Positions 45,933-54,548 of a stretch of DNA of 64,000 bases are shown here, piece after piece. Position 1 is the first letter of the stretch; each line of letters begins with the position of its first letter. Location: contig CAYSBR010000015.1 in the NCBI GenBank assembly GCA_964429385.1, forward strand, positions 1 to 64,000. Direction: 5' to 3'. A program made the translations under genes and the position numbers. Under the pieces are notes generated by a model. It saw nothing but the letters and a program-made list of their open reading frames with translations. It was not told where the DNA came from and did not search any database. The stretch comes from UBA2377 sp964429385 (lineage in GTDB: Bacteria; Verrucomicrobiota; Verrucomicrobiia; Opitutales; Opitutaceae).

Positions 45933-46318
45933 GAAAATCCGACACCCAGGCCTTTGTTAATCATCTGATCGTCTACACGCTGGCCCTGATCTGCTTTGGC
46001 GGCACGGTCGGCATGGGCACGGTGTGGCTGCGCCACCAGATCGCCACGAGTGCGGATACCGTGCGCGATTTGGAGAGCCGGATTCGCACGGCCGATCGGC
46101 GCATCGCGGAGCAGCATGCGGCGATCGAGAGCGCCAGCAATCCGGCCATGCTGGAGTATCTCAACAAGAAGTGGAATCTGGGCCTGCAACAGGCCACGCC
46201 CGCGCAGGTCTGGCACATCAACGCCGATCCGGTCTTTACCCTGGCGGCCAAGCGCAATCGCGAGCTGTTCAATGACGGCACCGAGGCGGTCTCCTTCAAT
46301 GTGGCCCTGAGGAACTGA
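45929..46318 (+). CDS. ftsL: FtsL-like single-pass cell division protein
   Basis: Encodes 129 residues from ATG 45929, which overlaps the rsmH stop as ATGA. A short basic cytoplasmic tail is followed by one membrane helix (about 12-32, LIVYTLALICFGGTVGMGTVW), a periplasmic coiled coil (about 36-65, TVRDLESRIRTADRRIAEQH) and a small C-terminal part. Sequence similarity in FtsL is always low; topology, size and position between rsmH and ftsI make the assignment. It would join FtsQ and FtsB in the divisome. Confidence 0.8.
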   Translation: MRKSDTQAFVNHLIVYTLALICFGGTVGMGTVWLRHQIATSADTVRDLESRIRTADRRIAEQHAAIESASNPAMLEYLNKKWNLGLQQATPAQVWHINADPVFTLAAKRNRELFNDGTEAVSFNVALRN

Positions 46319-46324
46319 TGAGCC

Positions 46325-48223
46325 ATGTCCAAGGGCTTCGCCTCGAACTTCCGGCTTTTCCTGCTCGTTTTCACGATCATCGGCTGCTTCGCCGCGATCG
46401 GCGTTCGGCTGGTGTTCCTTCATGTCATCGACCGGGCGGAGCTGCTGACCTATGTCGAGAAGGCCCGGCGGCAGATCATCGTCGATAACGCCCGGCGCGG
46501 CGACATCCTCGATGCCAGCGGCCACCTGCTGGCCACGAGCCGTACGCTGATCGTTCTCGGGGTGGACCCGCATTTTCTGCGTCCGGAAGACGAGGAGAAA
46601 TGGCCGCGATTGGCGGAACTGGTGGGACTGCCTTACACGGAGTTGCACCGGATCATGACGACCAAGACGCGTCCGGCGTCGGTGGAGCCACGCGCGATCA
46701 CGGAGCCCATGCCGCTGGTGCTCAACGTCACTCCGGTGGCCGAAGGCAAGGCGGGTGATGACACCGTGGTGGACGATGTGCCGGATACGAGCGGTGAACG
46801 GCCGATTCGCTGGGCGAAGCTCAGCGAAGGGGTGGAGGAATCCGTTTACGATCAGATCCAGGGGCTGGGGATCCGGGGCGTTTATGGCAATCGCATCTAT
46901 CGTCGCACCTATCCGAACAACAGCCTGGCCGCGCATCTGGTGGGCTATGTGAACCGGGCCGGCGAGCCGGCCAGCGGGGTGGAGGCGTATGCCGATTTCT
47001 ATCTGCGCGGGCAGAACGGCTGGCGTGAGGGCGAGCGCGACGGCCGCCGGCGCGAGCTGGCCCAGTTTCGCACGCGTGAGGTCCGTCCGATTGACGGCTA
47101 TCACGTCGTGTTGTCCATCGACACAGTCATCCAGCACAAGGTGGAGGAGGAGCTGACGCGCATCGTCACGGATTTTCGTCCGGCGAAAGCCACCATCATT
47201 GTGAGCGACGCGCGCACGGGTTTCGTCCTCGGGCTGGGCAACTACCCCACGTTCAATCTCAACGAGTTCAACACCGCGCCGCTTGAGGTGCAGCGCAACG
47301 TTGCCATCACCGACCAGCTCGATCCCGGCTCCACCTTCAAGATCGTGCCCGCGGCCGGTGCCCTCAACGAGGGGTTGGTCACGCCGACGACGCGCTTCGA
47401 CTGCATGCTTTCCACGATCGAATACAAGGGGCGTGTGCGGAAATTCATTCCCGACGACCACCGCTACGATCATCACCTGCCGGTTTCGGAAATCATCAGC
47501 CGCTCCAGCAATGTCGGCGCGGCGCAGCTCGGCATGGTGCTGGGCGAGCAGAAGCTCTACGACTACGCGCGGGCCTTCGGGTTCGGCGAGCGCGCGGGGT
47601 TTCCCTTCGGCGGCGAAATTTCCGGGATGCTGAATTCGCCCGATCGCTGGACGGTGCCCGATATCACGCGCATCCCGGCGGGCTACAGCATCTCGGCGAC
47701 CCCCTTGCAGATTCATTATGCGATGGGGGTCATCGCCAGCGGCGGCGTATTGCTGCGCCCGCAGGTCATCCGGGAGATCCGTGACTCCCAGGGCGAGCGG
47801 GTTTATCGTTTCGATGCCGTTGCCAAGCGGCGCGTCATCACGGAGCAGTCGGCCCGCAGCGTGGCGCGCATGCTGCAGGGCGTGGTGCGGCGCGGGGAGG
47901 GCACGGCGCCCGGCGCGGCCATCCCCGGCTATGAGGTCGCGGGCAAGACGGGCACGGCGCAAAAACTCATCAACGGCGCCTATTCCCGCAATCACCACGT
48001 GGGTTCCTTTTCAGGTTTCTTCCCGGCCAGCCGGCCGGAGCTCGTCATCACGGTGATCGTGGACGACGGAAAACCCGCCAGCGGACGTCCCGGTTACGGC
48101 GGCGTGGTGGCGGCGCCCTCGTTCAAGCGCCTGTCCGAGCAACTCATCCAACATCTCGATATCAAACCCATGGACCACACCGCTGGCTCCCGTCTAGTCG
48201 CCATGAAGGGAGGTGTCCGGTGA
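46325..48223 (+). CDS. ftsI: peptidoglycan transpeptidase, penicillin-binding protein 3
   Basis: Encodes 632 residues. A membrane anchor (11-31) is followed by the PBP dimerisation domain (RRGDILDASGHLLA near 58-70), then the transpeptidase domain with the active-site tetrad STFK (336-339), the SSN triad (394-396) and KTGTAQK (541-547). It cross-links septal peptidoglycan. An unusual acidic stretch near 116-165 (VAEGKAGDDTVVDDVPDTSG) lies in the dimerisation domain. The C-terminal region shows no PASTA repeats. It starts 6 bases after ftsL. Confidence 0.95.
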   Translation: MSKGFASNFRLFLLVFTIIGCFAAIGVRLVFLHVIDRAELLTYVEKARRQIIVDNARRGDILDASGHLLATSRTLIVLGVDPHFLRPEDEEKWPRLAELVGLPYTELHRIMTTKTRPASVEPRAITEPMPLVLNVTPVAEGKAGDDTVVDDVPDTSGERPIRWAKLSEGVEESVYDQIQGLGIRGVYGNRIYRRTYPNNSLAAHLVGYVNRAGEPASGVEAYADFYLRGQNGWREGERDGRRRELAQFRTREVRPIDGYHVVLSIDTVIQHKVEEELTRIVTDFRPAKATIIVSDARTGFVLGLGNYPTFNLNEFNTAPLEVQRNVAITDQLDPGSTFKIVPAAGALNEGLVTPTTRFDCMLSTIEYKGRVRKFIPDDHRYDHHLPVSEIISRSSNVGAAQLGMVLGEQKLYDYARAFGFGERAGFPFGGEISGMLNSPDRWTVPDITRIPAGYSISATPLQIHYAMGVIASGGVLLRPQVIREIRDSQGERVYRFDAVAKRRVITEQSARSVARMLQGVVRRGEGTAPGAAIPGYEVAGKTGTAQKLINGAYSRNHHVGSFSGFFPASRPELVITVIVDDGKPASGRPGYGGVVAAPSFKRLSEQLIQHLDIKPMDHTAGSRLVAMKGGVR

Positions 48224-49809
48224 TCGGATACCTCGCGCAAAACCATCCTCTCATCCACGCCTTTGCGCCGCGCGCCGCGCGCCGCACACGCCAGGAAAAC
48301 CTTGTTCGCAACCGCATTTTTAAAATGGCCCCGAAACTCTCCGACTGTTTCCCCGAGGGTGAAATCCTAGCCGTCAAGGGTTCGCTCGACCGGCCCATCT
48401 CGGGTCTCGTGATGGACAGCCGGCGGGTGGTGCCGGGCACCCTGTTCTTCGCATTGCCGGGCCGGCGCGCCGATGGCGCGAGCTTCGTGGACGAGGCGAT
48501 CGCGCGCGGCGCGGTGGCGATCGTGACGAACCGGCTGCCTTCCGCCGCCCCGACCAAGGTCACCTTCATCCAGGTGGCCGATCCGCGCGCCGCGCTCGCC
48601 CGCGTGGCGCAGCGTTATTACAAATTCCCCGACCGCGACATGGCGGTGATCGGCGTGACCGGCACCAATGGCAAGACGACCGTCGCCCACCTCATCAAGC
48701 ACTTCCTCAACGGCGACCAGCGCGTGGGGCTCCTGGGCACGGTCAACTACGATCTCGGGGCGCGCACGGTGCCTTCCTTCCGCACGACGCCGGAGGCGGT
48801 GGACATTCATGGGATGATGGCGCAGATGCGCGATGCGGGTTGCCGGCAGGCCGTGATGGAGGTCAGCTCGCACGGTATCGACCAGCAGCGCGTGCTTGGC
48901 CTGCGCTTTTCCACGGCGGTCTTTACCAATCTCACCCGCGACCACCTCGATTATCATGAGGACATCGAGTCCTACTTCGAGGTGAAGAGCCGGCTTTTCA
49001 CCGGAGGAACGGGCAGCGTGCCCGAGGTGGCGGTCGTCAATCTGGATGATGCCCACGGCGCGAAACTGGTCGGGCTCATCCCGCAGGGCGTAAAAACGGT
49101 GACCTACGGCGAGAATCCGGAGGCGATGGTGCGCGCGGAGCAGGTGACGCTCGGTTTCAAGAACACGACGTTCAAGCTCGTCTGGCCCAAGGGCGTGATG
49201 ATGGTGGATTCACCGCTCATCGGACGCTACAATGTGAGCAATCTGCTGGCCGCGGTGGCCACGGCCTGGGGCCAGGGCCGCGATCCGGGGGTGTTCCTCG
49301 CGCGGTTGCGTTCCTTCCAGGGTGTGCCCGGCCGCATGGAGCGCATTGAGGAAGGACAGAATTTCAATGTGCTGGTGGACTACGCGCACACGGATGATGC
49401 GTTGCGCAACGCGCTCGGCATGCTGCGCGCCATCACCCCGGGACGGCTGTTCGTGGTCTTCGGCTGCGGCGGTAACCGCGACCGGGCCAAGCGTCCGCTC
49501 ATGGTGCGGGCCGTGCAGGAGACGGCGGACTTTGCCTTTGCGACGGCCGACAATCCGCGCAGTGAAACGCTGGCCCAGATTTTCGACGACATGAAGCAGG
49601 GTGCGGTGGCGCCGGAACGAATCACGTGGATCGACGACCGCCGCCGGGCCATCAGCCTCGCGCTGGATGCCTGTCGGCCGGGCGACTGCCTGCTCATCGC
49701 GGGGAAGGGGCATGAAAGCTACCAGGAATTTGCCGATACGGTGAGCCCGTTTGACGACCGGCAGGTCGCCCGTGAACTCATCGGTATCAAAGCGATCAAA
49801 CCGGGATGA
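48220..49809 (+). CDS. murE: UDP-MurNAc-tripeptide synthetase (meso-DAP adding)
   Basis: Encodes 529 residues from GTG 48220, which overlaps the ftsI stop and has a perfect AAGGGAGG site 6 bases upstream. The first 35 residues are a basic extension not seen in typical MurE; ATG 48325 (MAPKLSDCFPEG) is where homologs usually begin but has no ribosome binding site. It adds the third stem-peptide residue. The ATP-binding GTNGKTT (near 148), FRTTPEAV, SSHGIDQQRV, and the DNPRSE motif (near 444) that selects meso-diaminopimelate are present, consistent with mDAP peptidoglycan. Confidence 0.93.
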   Translation: MIGYLAQNHPLIHAFAPRAARRTRQENLVRNRIFKMAPKLSDCFPEGEILAVKGSLDRPISGLVMDSRRVVPGTLFFALPGRRADGASFVDEAIARGAVAIVTNRLPSAAPTKVTFIQVADPRAALARVAQRYYKFPDRDMAVIGVTGTNGKTTVAHLIKHFLNGDQRVGLLGTVNYDLGARTVPSFRTTPEAVDIHGMMAQMRDAGCRQAVMEVSSHGIDQQRVLGLRFSTAVFTNLTRDHLDYHEDIESYFEVKSRLFTGGTGSVPEVAVVNLDDAHGAKLVGLIPQGVKTVTYGENPEAMVRAEQVTLGFKNTTFKLVWPKGVMMVDSPLIGRYNVSNLLAAVATAWGQGRDPGVFLARLRSFQGVPGRMERIEEGQNFNVLVDYAHTDDALRNALGMLRAITPGRLFVVFGCGGNRDRAKRPLMVRAVQETADFAFATADNPRSETLAQIFDDMKQGAVAPERITWIDDRRRAISLALDACRPGDCLLIAGKGHESYQEFADTVSPFDDRQVARELIGIKAIKPG

Positions 49810-51197
49810 GCGGTTTCACCTCCAGTCAACTGGCCGCATGGACGGGTGGGCGTTGGACCACGGCCCCGGAGGTGTTGCTCACCGGATTCACGATGGACAG
49901 CCGCCAGCTCCGCCCGGGGCAGGTTTTTGTGGCGCTGAAAACCGGTCAGCGCGACGGGCATGAGTTTCTGGCCGCGGCCCGGACCGCCGGCGCGGCGGCG
50001 GCGTTGGTGGCGGTGCCGGATTCGGCGCTGCCGCTGCCGCAGTTGGTTGTGGCTGATCCGCTGGCCGCGTTTCAGGCCATCGCGCGTGCTCACCGGCGGA
50101 ACTTTGCCGGTCCGGTCATCGGCATATCCGGCAGCGCGGGCAAGACCACGACGAAGGAGATGCTGGCCCGGCTGCTCGGCGGGAGCGAAGGCGGCGTGCT
50201 GGCCACGGAGGGCAATCTCAACAACCACCTCGGCGTGCCGCTCACGCTTACGCGGCTGGATCCCGCGGTGCATCAATTTGCCGTCATCGAGGCGGGCATC
50301 AGCGAGGCCGGGGAAATGGCGGCGCTGGCCGCGATGATCGAGCCCGATGTCGCAATCAACACCTTGGTTGCCCCCGCGCATACCGCCGGTCTCGGCGGAA
50401 TCGAAGGGGTCGCACGCGAAAAGGCCGTGCTGCCGGCGGCGGTGCGACCGGCGGGCGTGGCGATTTTTCCCCGGCAAAGTGCGGCGCATGCGCCGTTCCG
50501 CGAGCTGGGGGTGGATACGCTGGTGGTGGAGCGGGCGGATGTGCTGCGTCCGGCCGAGCCGCCGAAAGACCGGGTGTTTTTCACCGTAACGCACCGGGGC
50601 GACACGACGGCGCTGGCCGTGGCTTACGGACATCCGCCGCCGCTGGTGTTCACCCTGCGCCGTGTGAGCGAGGGCATGGCGCAGAATGCGGTGCTCGCGG
50701 TTTGCGCGGCGCTGTGGCTGGGCGTGGAGCCGGCGCAAATCCAGGAACGTCTGGCGCGCTGGCAGCCGGCGACGTTGCGCGGCGAGGTTCGCCGCGATGC
50801 CGGCCGGCTGGTCTATCTCGATTGCTACAATGCGAACCCGGCCGCGATGACCGACGCACTCGATGCCTTTCAGGGACTCGCGGCGGGCGATGAGCCCCGG
50901 CTTTATGTCCTCGGCGGAATGGAGGAGCTGGGCGCGGAGTCGGCCGCGCATCATCGTGCGCTGGGGCGGTCGCTGGCGCTGCGTCCAAAGGATCGTCTCT
51001 TCGTCATCGGTCCGCAGGCGGCGGAGGTGATCGCGGGGGTTCGCGAGCAGGGCGGTCTGGTGCGGCGGGTGGAGGCAGTCTCCAGCCTGGAGCCGGTGGC
51101 CGCCTGTCTCGCGGAGTGGCCGGGCCCGATTTTCGTGAAAGGCAGCCGCCGTTATCATCTGGAAACGCTCTTCGACTCCGCTCCCGCCCATGCTTAG
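49806..51197 (+). CDS. murF: UDP-MurNAc-tripeptide--D-Ala-D-Ala ligase
   Basis: Encodes 463 residues. The start overlaps the murE stop as ATGA. Mur ligase features are SRQLRPGQVFVAL, the ATP loop GSAGKTTTKE, GNLNNHLGVPLTL, AGISEAGEM, the DCYNANPAAM signature and YVLGGMEELG. It adds D-Ala-D-Ala made by Ddl, also in this cluster. Length and domain order are standard. The 3' end overlaps mraY by 8 bases, another sign of coupled translation. Confidence 0.95.
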   Translation: MSGFTSSQLAAWTGGRWTTAPEVLLTGFTMDSRQLRPGQVFVALKTGQRDGHEFLAAARTAGAAAALVAVPDSALPLPQLVVADPLAAFQAIARAHRRNFAGPVIGISGSAGKTTTKEMLARLLGGSEGGVLATEGNLNNHLGVPLTLTRLDPAVHQFAVIEAGISEAGEMAALAAMIEPDVAINTLVAPAHTAGLGGIEGVAREKAVLPAAVRPAGVAIFPRQSAAHAPFRELGVDTLVVERADVLRPAEPPKDRVFFTVTHRGDTTALAVAYGHPPPLVFTLRRVSEGMAQNAVLAVCAALWLGVEPAQIQERLARWQPATLRGEVRRDAGRLVYLDCYNANPAAMTDALDAFQGLAAGDEPRLYVLGGMEELGAESAAHHRALGRSLALRPKDRLFVIGPQAAEVIAGVREQGGLVRRVEAVSSLEPVAACLAEWPGPIFVKGSRRYHLETLFDSAPAHA

Positions 51198-52302
51198 CTA
51201 CCTCGCAGAATACGAGCACATCCTTGGTCCGTTGCGCCTGCTGCGGTATATCACCGTGCGCACGGTCCTGGGGGCCGGCACCGCGCTGGTGATCGGTTTT
51301 ATCATCGCACCCTGGCTCATCGCGCGCTTCCGCGCGCTGAAGTTCGGCCAGCATTATGATGATGATCGCACGGGCGATCTGGCGCAGCGCTTCGACAAGA
51401 AGAACACGCCGACGATGGGCGGTCTCATCATTTTCATTTCGGTCTTTGTCAGCACGATCCTGTGGGCCACGCCGAATGTCTGGGTGTTTGTGAGCCTTTT
51501 TGTTTACACGACGCTGACGGTGGCGGGCTGGCGCGACGATTACCTGAAGGTGGTGCGCCGGAACCGCGATGGCATTTCTTCCTGGGAGAAGATCGGCTGG
51601 CAGTCGCTCGCGACCGTGGTCGCGCTCGGGGTGCTGCTGTATCACCCGGACAGTGCGGGCAAGATCCGCGAGCTTTGGGTGCCCTTCTTCAAGGAAGCGG
51701 TGATCGCGCACATGCCCTGGTGGTTTCTGCTGGTCCTGATCTATCTGTGGATCGTGGGCTTCAGCAATGCGATCAACCTGACCGATGGCCTCGACGGGCT
51801 GGCGGTGGGCTGCACGCTCTCGGTCACGCTGGTCTTTGGCATCATGGCCTACGCGGCGGGGAATATCCTGGTCTCCAATTATCTGCTCATCAGCTACGTG
51901 CCGGGAGTGGGGGAACTCACGGTGATCTGCGGCGCGCTCATCGGCGCGTGCATGGCTTTTCTCTGGTATAACTCGCATCCGGCGGAGGTGTTCATGGGCG
52001 ACACCGGCTCGCTCGCGCTCGGCGGACTGATCGGCGTGATGGCCTTCATGATCCACCAGCCGGTGACGCTGGTGATCGTGGGCGGCGTGTTTGTGATGGA
52101 GGCGCTGTCGGTCATCCTGCAGGTCGGCGTCTTCAAATACACCAAGCGCCGTCATGGCACGGGGCGGCGGGTTTTTCTCATGGCGCCGATTCATCATCAT
52201 TTCCAAAAGCTCGGCTGGCCGGAGACCAAGGTGGTGCTCCGCTTCTGGGTGCTCTCGCTGGGCTTCGCGCTCGCCGGGCTGGCCACGCTCAAAATCCGCT
52301 GA
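51190..52302 (+). CDS. mraY: phospho-MurNAc-pentapeptide transferase
   Basis: Encodes 370 residues with about ten membrane helices. It transfers the pentapeptide precursor to undecaprenyl phosphate to form lipid I. The diagnostic segments KKNTPTMGGL, AGWRDDYLKVV, SNAINLTDGLDGLA with the catalytic aspartates, EVFMGDTGSLALG and APIHHHFQKLGWPE (the HHH element) are all present. Inner membrane. The last helix ends at the C terminus LATLKIR. Confidence 0.97.
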   Translation: MLSYLAEYEHILGPLRLLRYITVRTVLGAGTALVIGFIIAPWLIARFRALKFGQHYDDDRTGDLAQRFDKKNTPTMGGLIIFISVFVSTILWATPNVWVFVSLFVYTTLTVAGWRDDYLKVVRRNRDGISSWEKIGWQSLATVVALGVLLYHPDSAGKIRELWVPFFKEAVIAHMPWWFLLVLIYLWIVGFSNAINLTDGLDGLAVGCTLSVTLVFGIMAYAAGNILVSNYLLISYVPGVGELTVICGALIGACMAFLWYNSHPAEVFMGDTGSLALGGLIGVMAFMIHQPVTLVIVGGVFVMEALSVILQVGVFKYTKRRHGTGRRVFLMAPIHHHFQKLGWPETKVVLRFWVLSLGFALAGLATLKIR

Positions 52303-52305
52303 CCC

Positions 52306-53568
52306 ATGCCGCTCTCCGTTCCAGATTTTCTGCTATCCGACCTGAGCCGGCCCGTGGCCGTCTTCGGCGGCGGGGTGAGCGGGGAGGGCGTGCTTGCGCT
52401 GTTGCGGGCGTTGGGGCGGGAAGGGGTGCTCTACGACGAGAAGGCGGAATTGTTCACGCCGGCCGCGGCGAACCGGCACGGGCTGGTGGTTTTTTCGCCG
52501 GGGTTTGTCCCGGAACATCCCTGGTTGCAGGTGGCCCGCGACGCCGGGCTGGAAATTCTGGGTGAACTGGATTTTGCGTCGTTGTTCTGGCGGGGGCGGG
52601 TGATTGCCGTCACCGGCACCAACGGCAAGACAACCCTGACGGAGTTGCTCACGCATGCGCTGCGCGCAGCCGGCGAACCGGCGGAGGCGACGGGAAATAT
52701 CGGGCGGCCCTTCTCGCGCCTCGTGGTGGAGGCGGATGGCGGTCGCGACGGCATCGCCGTGTGCGAAGTCAGTTCATTCCAGGCCGAGACGTTGCAGCAT
52801 CTGCGGCCGGATGCCACTCTCTGGACAAATTTCGCGGAGGATCACCTCGAGCGGCATGTGAGCATGGAGGCGTATTTCAACGCCAAGTGGAATCTGGTCG
52901 CGCGCACCCGGGATGGCGCGGTGTTTGCCGGACCGTCGGTGATCGCGGCGGCGGAGGAATTTGGCCGGATGCCGCCGGCGGTGGCGGCCAGCGGCATCAT
53001 CCCGCCGGCGGACTCGGCGTTTACGGACAGGCCGCAACGGGAAAATTTCGATCTGGCGGCCGCGTGGTGGCGGGCGACGGGCCGTGATACGGTGACCCTT
53101 CTGACCGCGGCGCGCGCGTTCCGGGTGGGACCGCATCGGCTGGCGCGGGTGGGGGAATACGCGGGTGTGACTTACTGGAATGATTCGAAGGCCACCAATT
53201 TTCATGCGGCGGAGGCGGCGCTGGCACGATTTGCGCACCCGGTGCTGCTGATCGCCGGCGGCAAGGCCAAGGGCGGGGACGTGGCTGATTTTGTGCGCCG
53301 CATCGCTCCGCGCGTGAAGCATGCCTTTCTGATCGGCGAGACGCGGGGGATGCTGGCGACTTTCTGCCAGGCCTACCAGGTTGCGCACACGGTCTGCACG
53401 ACGCTGGCTGAAGCGGTGCAGGCGGCGGCCGTGCGGGCGGAATCCGGCGACCACGTGCTGCTCAGCCCCGGCTTTGCCAGCCTTGACTGGTTCCGCGGTT
53501 ACAGCGACCGCGGCGAACAATTTGAAAAACTGGTGCACGGACTGGGCACCGCGGCCAGTTTGAGATAG
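52306..53568 (+). CDS. murD: UDP-MurNAc-L-alanine--D-glutamate ligase
   Basis: Encodes 420 residues. The N-terminal nucleotide-binding domain (VAVFGGGVSGEG), the ATP loop VTGTNGKTTLTE near 103, the EVSSFQAE signature and the C-terminal NDSKATNFHAAEAAL and LLIAGGKAKGGD motifs place it in MurD. It adds D-glutamate as the second stem residue. It is slightly shorter than E. coli MurD. Three bases separate it from mraY. Confidence 0.95.
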   Translation: MPLSVPDFLLSDLSRPVAVFGGGVSGEGVLALLRALGREGVLYDEKAELFTPAAANRHGLVVFSPGFVPEHPWLQVARDAGLEILGELDFASLFWRGRVIAVTGTNGKTTLTELLTHALRAAGEPAEATGNIGRPFSRLVVEADGGRDGIAVCEVSSFQAETLQHLRPDATLWTNFAEDHLERHVSMEAYFNAKWNLVARTRDGAVFAGPSVIAAAEEFGRMPPAVAASGIIPPADSAFTDRPQRENFDLAAAWWRATGRDTVTLLTAARAFRVGPHRLARVGEYAGVTYWNDSKATNFHAAEAALARFAHPVLLIAGGKAKGGDVADFVRRIAPRVKHAFLIGETRGMLATFCQAYQVAHTVCTTLAEAVQAAAVRAESGDHVLLSPGFASLDWFRGYSDRGEQFEKLVHGLGTAASLR

Positions 53569-53600
53569 CATACGCCCGAAAAACCACCTCACTTCGACCC

Positions 53601-54530
53601 ATGAAAATCCTGAAAATCTTCGGCATTGTGGCCGGCCTCCATCTTTTTGCGCTGGTCCTGATCTTTGCGAATCCGGGCTGCAGCGCTTCCAGTGCCAAAA
53701 CCGCGGCTCCGGTTGTGAACGAGGGGGGCGATCCCTTCGCCTACGGCTCGTCCACCGACGCTCAGCTCACCCCGCTCCCCATCGAGTTGAATGAGGGGGG
53801 CGTGGTCACCTCCGGGCCGGTGCCGGTGCTCTTCGGGGCGGATGCCCCGGTGGCTTCCGGCGGCCGCTACAGCCCCACGCGCCCGGGCACGCCCGCGGCC
53901 ACGGCCTTGCAGCCCGCTCCGGTGACCGAGGTTGTGAGTGTCTCCACTTACACCGTCGTCCGTGGCGACAGCCTTTGGTCCCTGGCCAAGAAGCACAATC
54001 TGACGATTGCCGAACTCGCCGGCGCCAACAGCATCGCGCCCAATGCGCAGCTGCAATTGGGCCAGCGCCTGATCATCCCCGCGAAATCCGGTGTCACGAT
54101 GCCGGTTGAAGAAGCGAAACCGCAGCCGGCGGCTCAGCCCGCGGCCCAGTCCCCCGCGCCCGCCGCGGCCGGCAACGGTCCGCAGGTTCTCCATGTGGTC
54201 AAGTCGGGTGAAACCTTGGGCGCCATCGCGCGCAAATACGGCACGACGGTCGGCGAAATCGCCACGACGAACCGGATCACCGATCCTGCGCGTATCCGGC
54301 CCGGTCTCGAACTCGTTATCACGGGGGCGAAGAAGACCCCGGCGGCCGTGAGCCCCGCCCCTTCAGCCGCTCCCGCGACGACAGTCACACCGCGCCCCGC
54401 GGCGGAATCGCGCCCGACGGGGGCGCCGGTGATCACATTGCCGGCGAAGGAGGAGGATCTGGATGCCGGCTTGCGGCCGGGCCGCGATGTCCCGGTCATT
54501 CGCATCGAGGAGACCGCCCCGACCCGCTGA
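53601..54530 (+). CDS. membrane-anchored protein with two LysM domains
   Basis: Encodes 309 residues. An N-terminal hydrophobic segment (IFGIVAGLHLFALVLIFANPGC) is a signal or anchor, ending in a cysteine with a poor lipobox. Two LysM peptidoglycan-binding domains follow: about 116-160 (YTVVRGDSLWSLAKKHNL) and 195-240 (LHVVKSGETLGAIARKYGT). They are joined and flanked by Pro/Ala-rich linkers, and the acidic tail ends ETAPTR. No catalytic domain is present. Placed between murD and ftsW, it probably anchors to or senses septal peptidoglycan. LysM genes are not a standard member of dcw clusters outside this lineage. Confidence 0.85.
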   Translation: MKILKIFGIVAGLHLFALVLIFANPGCSASSAKTAAPVVNEGGDPFAYGSSTDAQLTPLPIELNEGGVVTSGPVPVLFGADAPVASGGRYSPTRPGTPAATALQPAPVTEVVSVSTYTVVRGDSLWSLAKKHNLTIAELAGANSIAPNAQLQLGQRLIIPAKSGVTMPVEEAKPQPAAQPAAQSPAPAAAGNGPQVLHVVKSGETLGAIARKYGTTVGEIATTNRITDPARIRPGLELVITGAKKTPAAVSPAPSAAPATTVTPRPAAESRPTGAPVITLPAKEEDLDAGLRPGRDVPVIRIEETAPTR

Positions 54531-54548
54531 TCCGGCAACGTCCAGGCC

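Noticed and set aside
45788..47998. 736-codon minus-strand frame opposite rsmH, ftsL and ftsI
   Set aside because: It spans three genuine genes in antisense and has no recognisable motifs.
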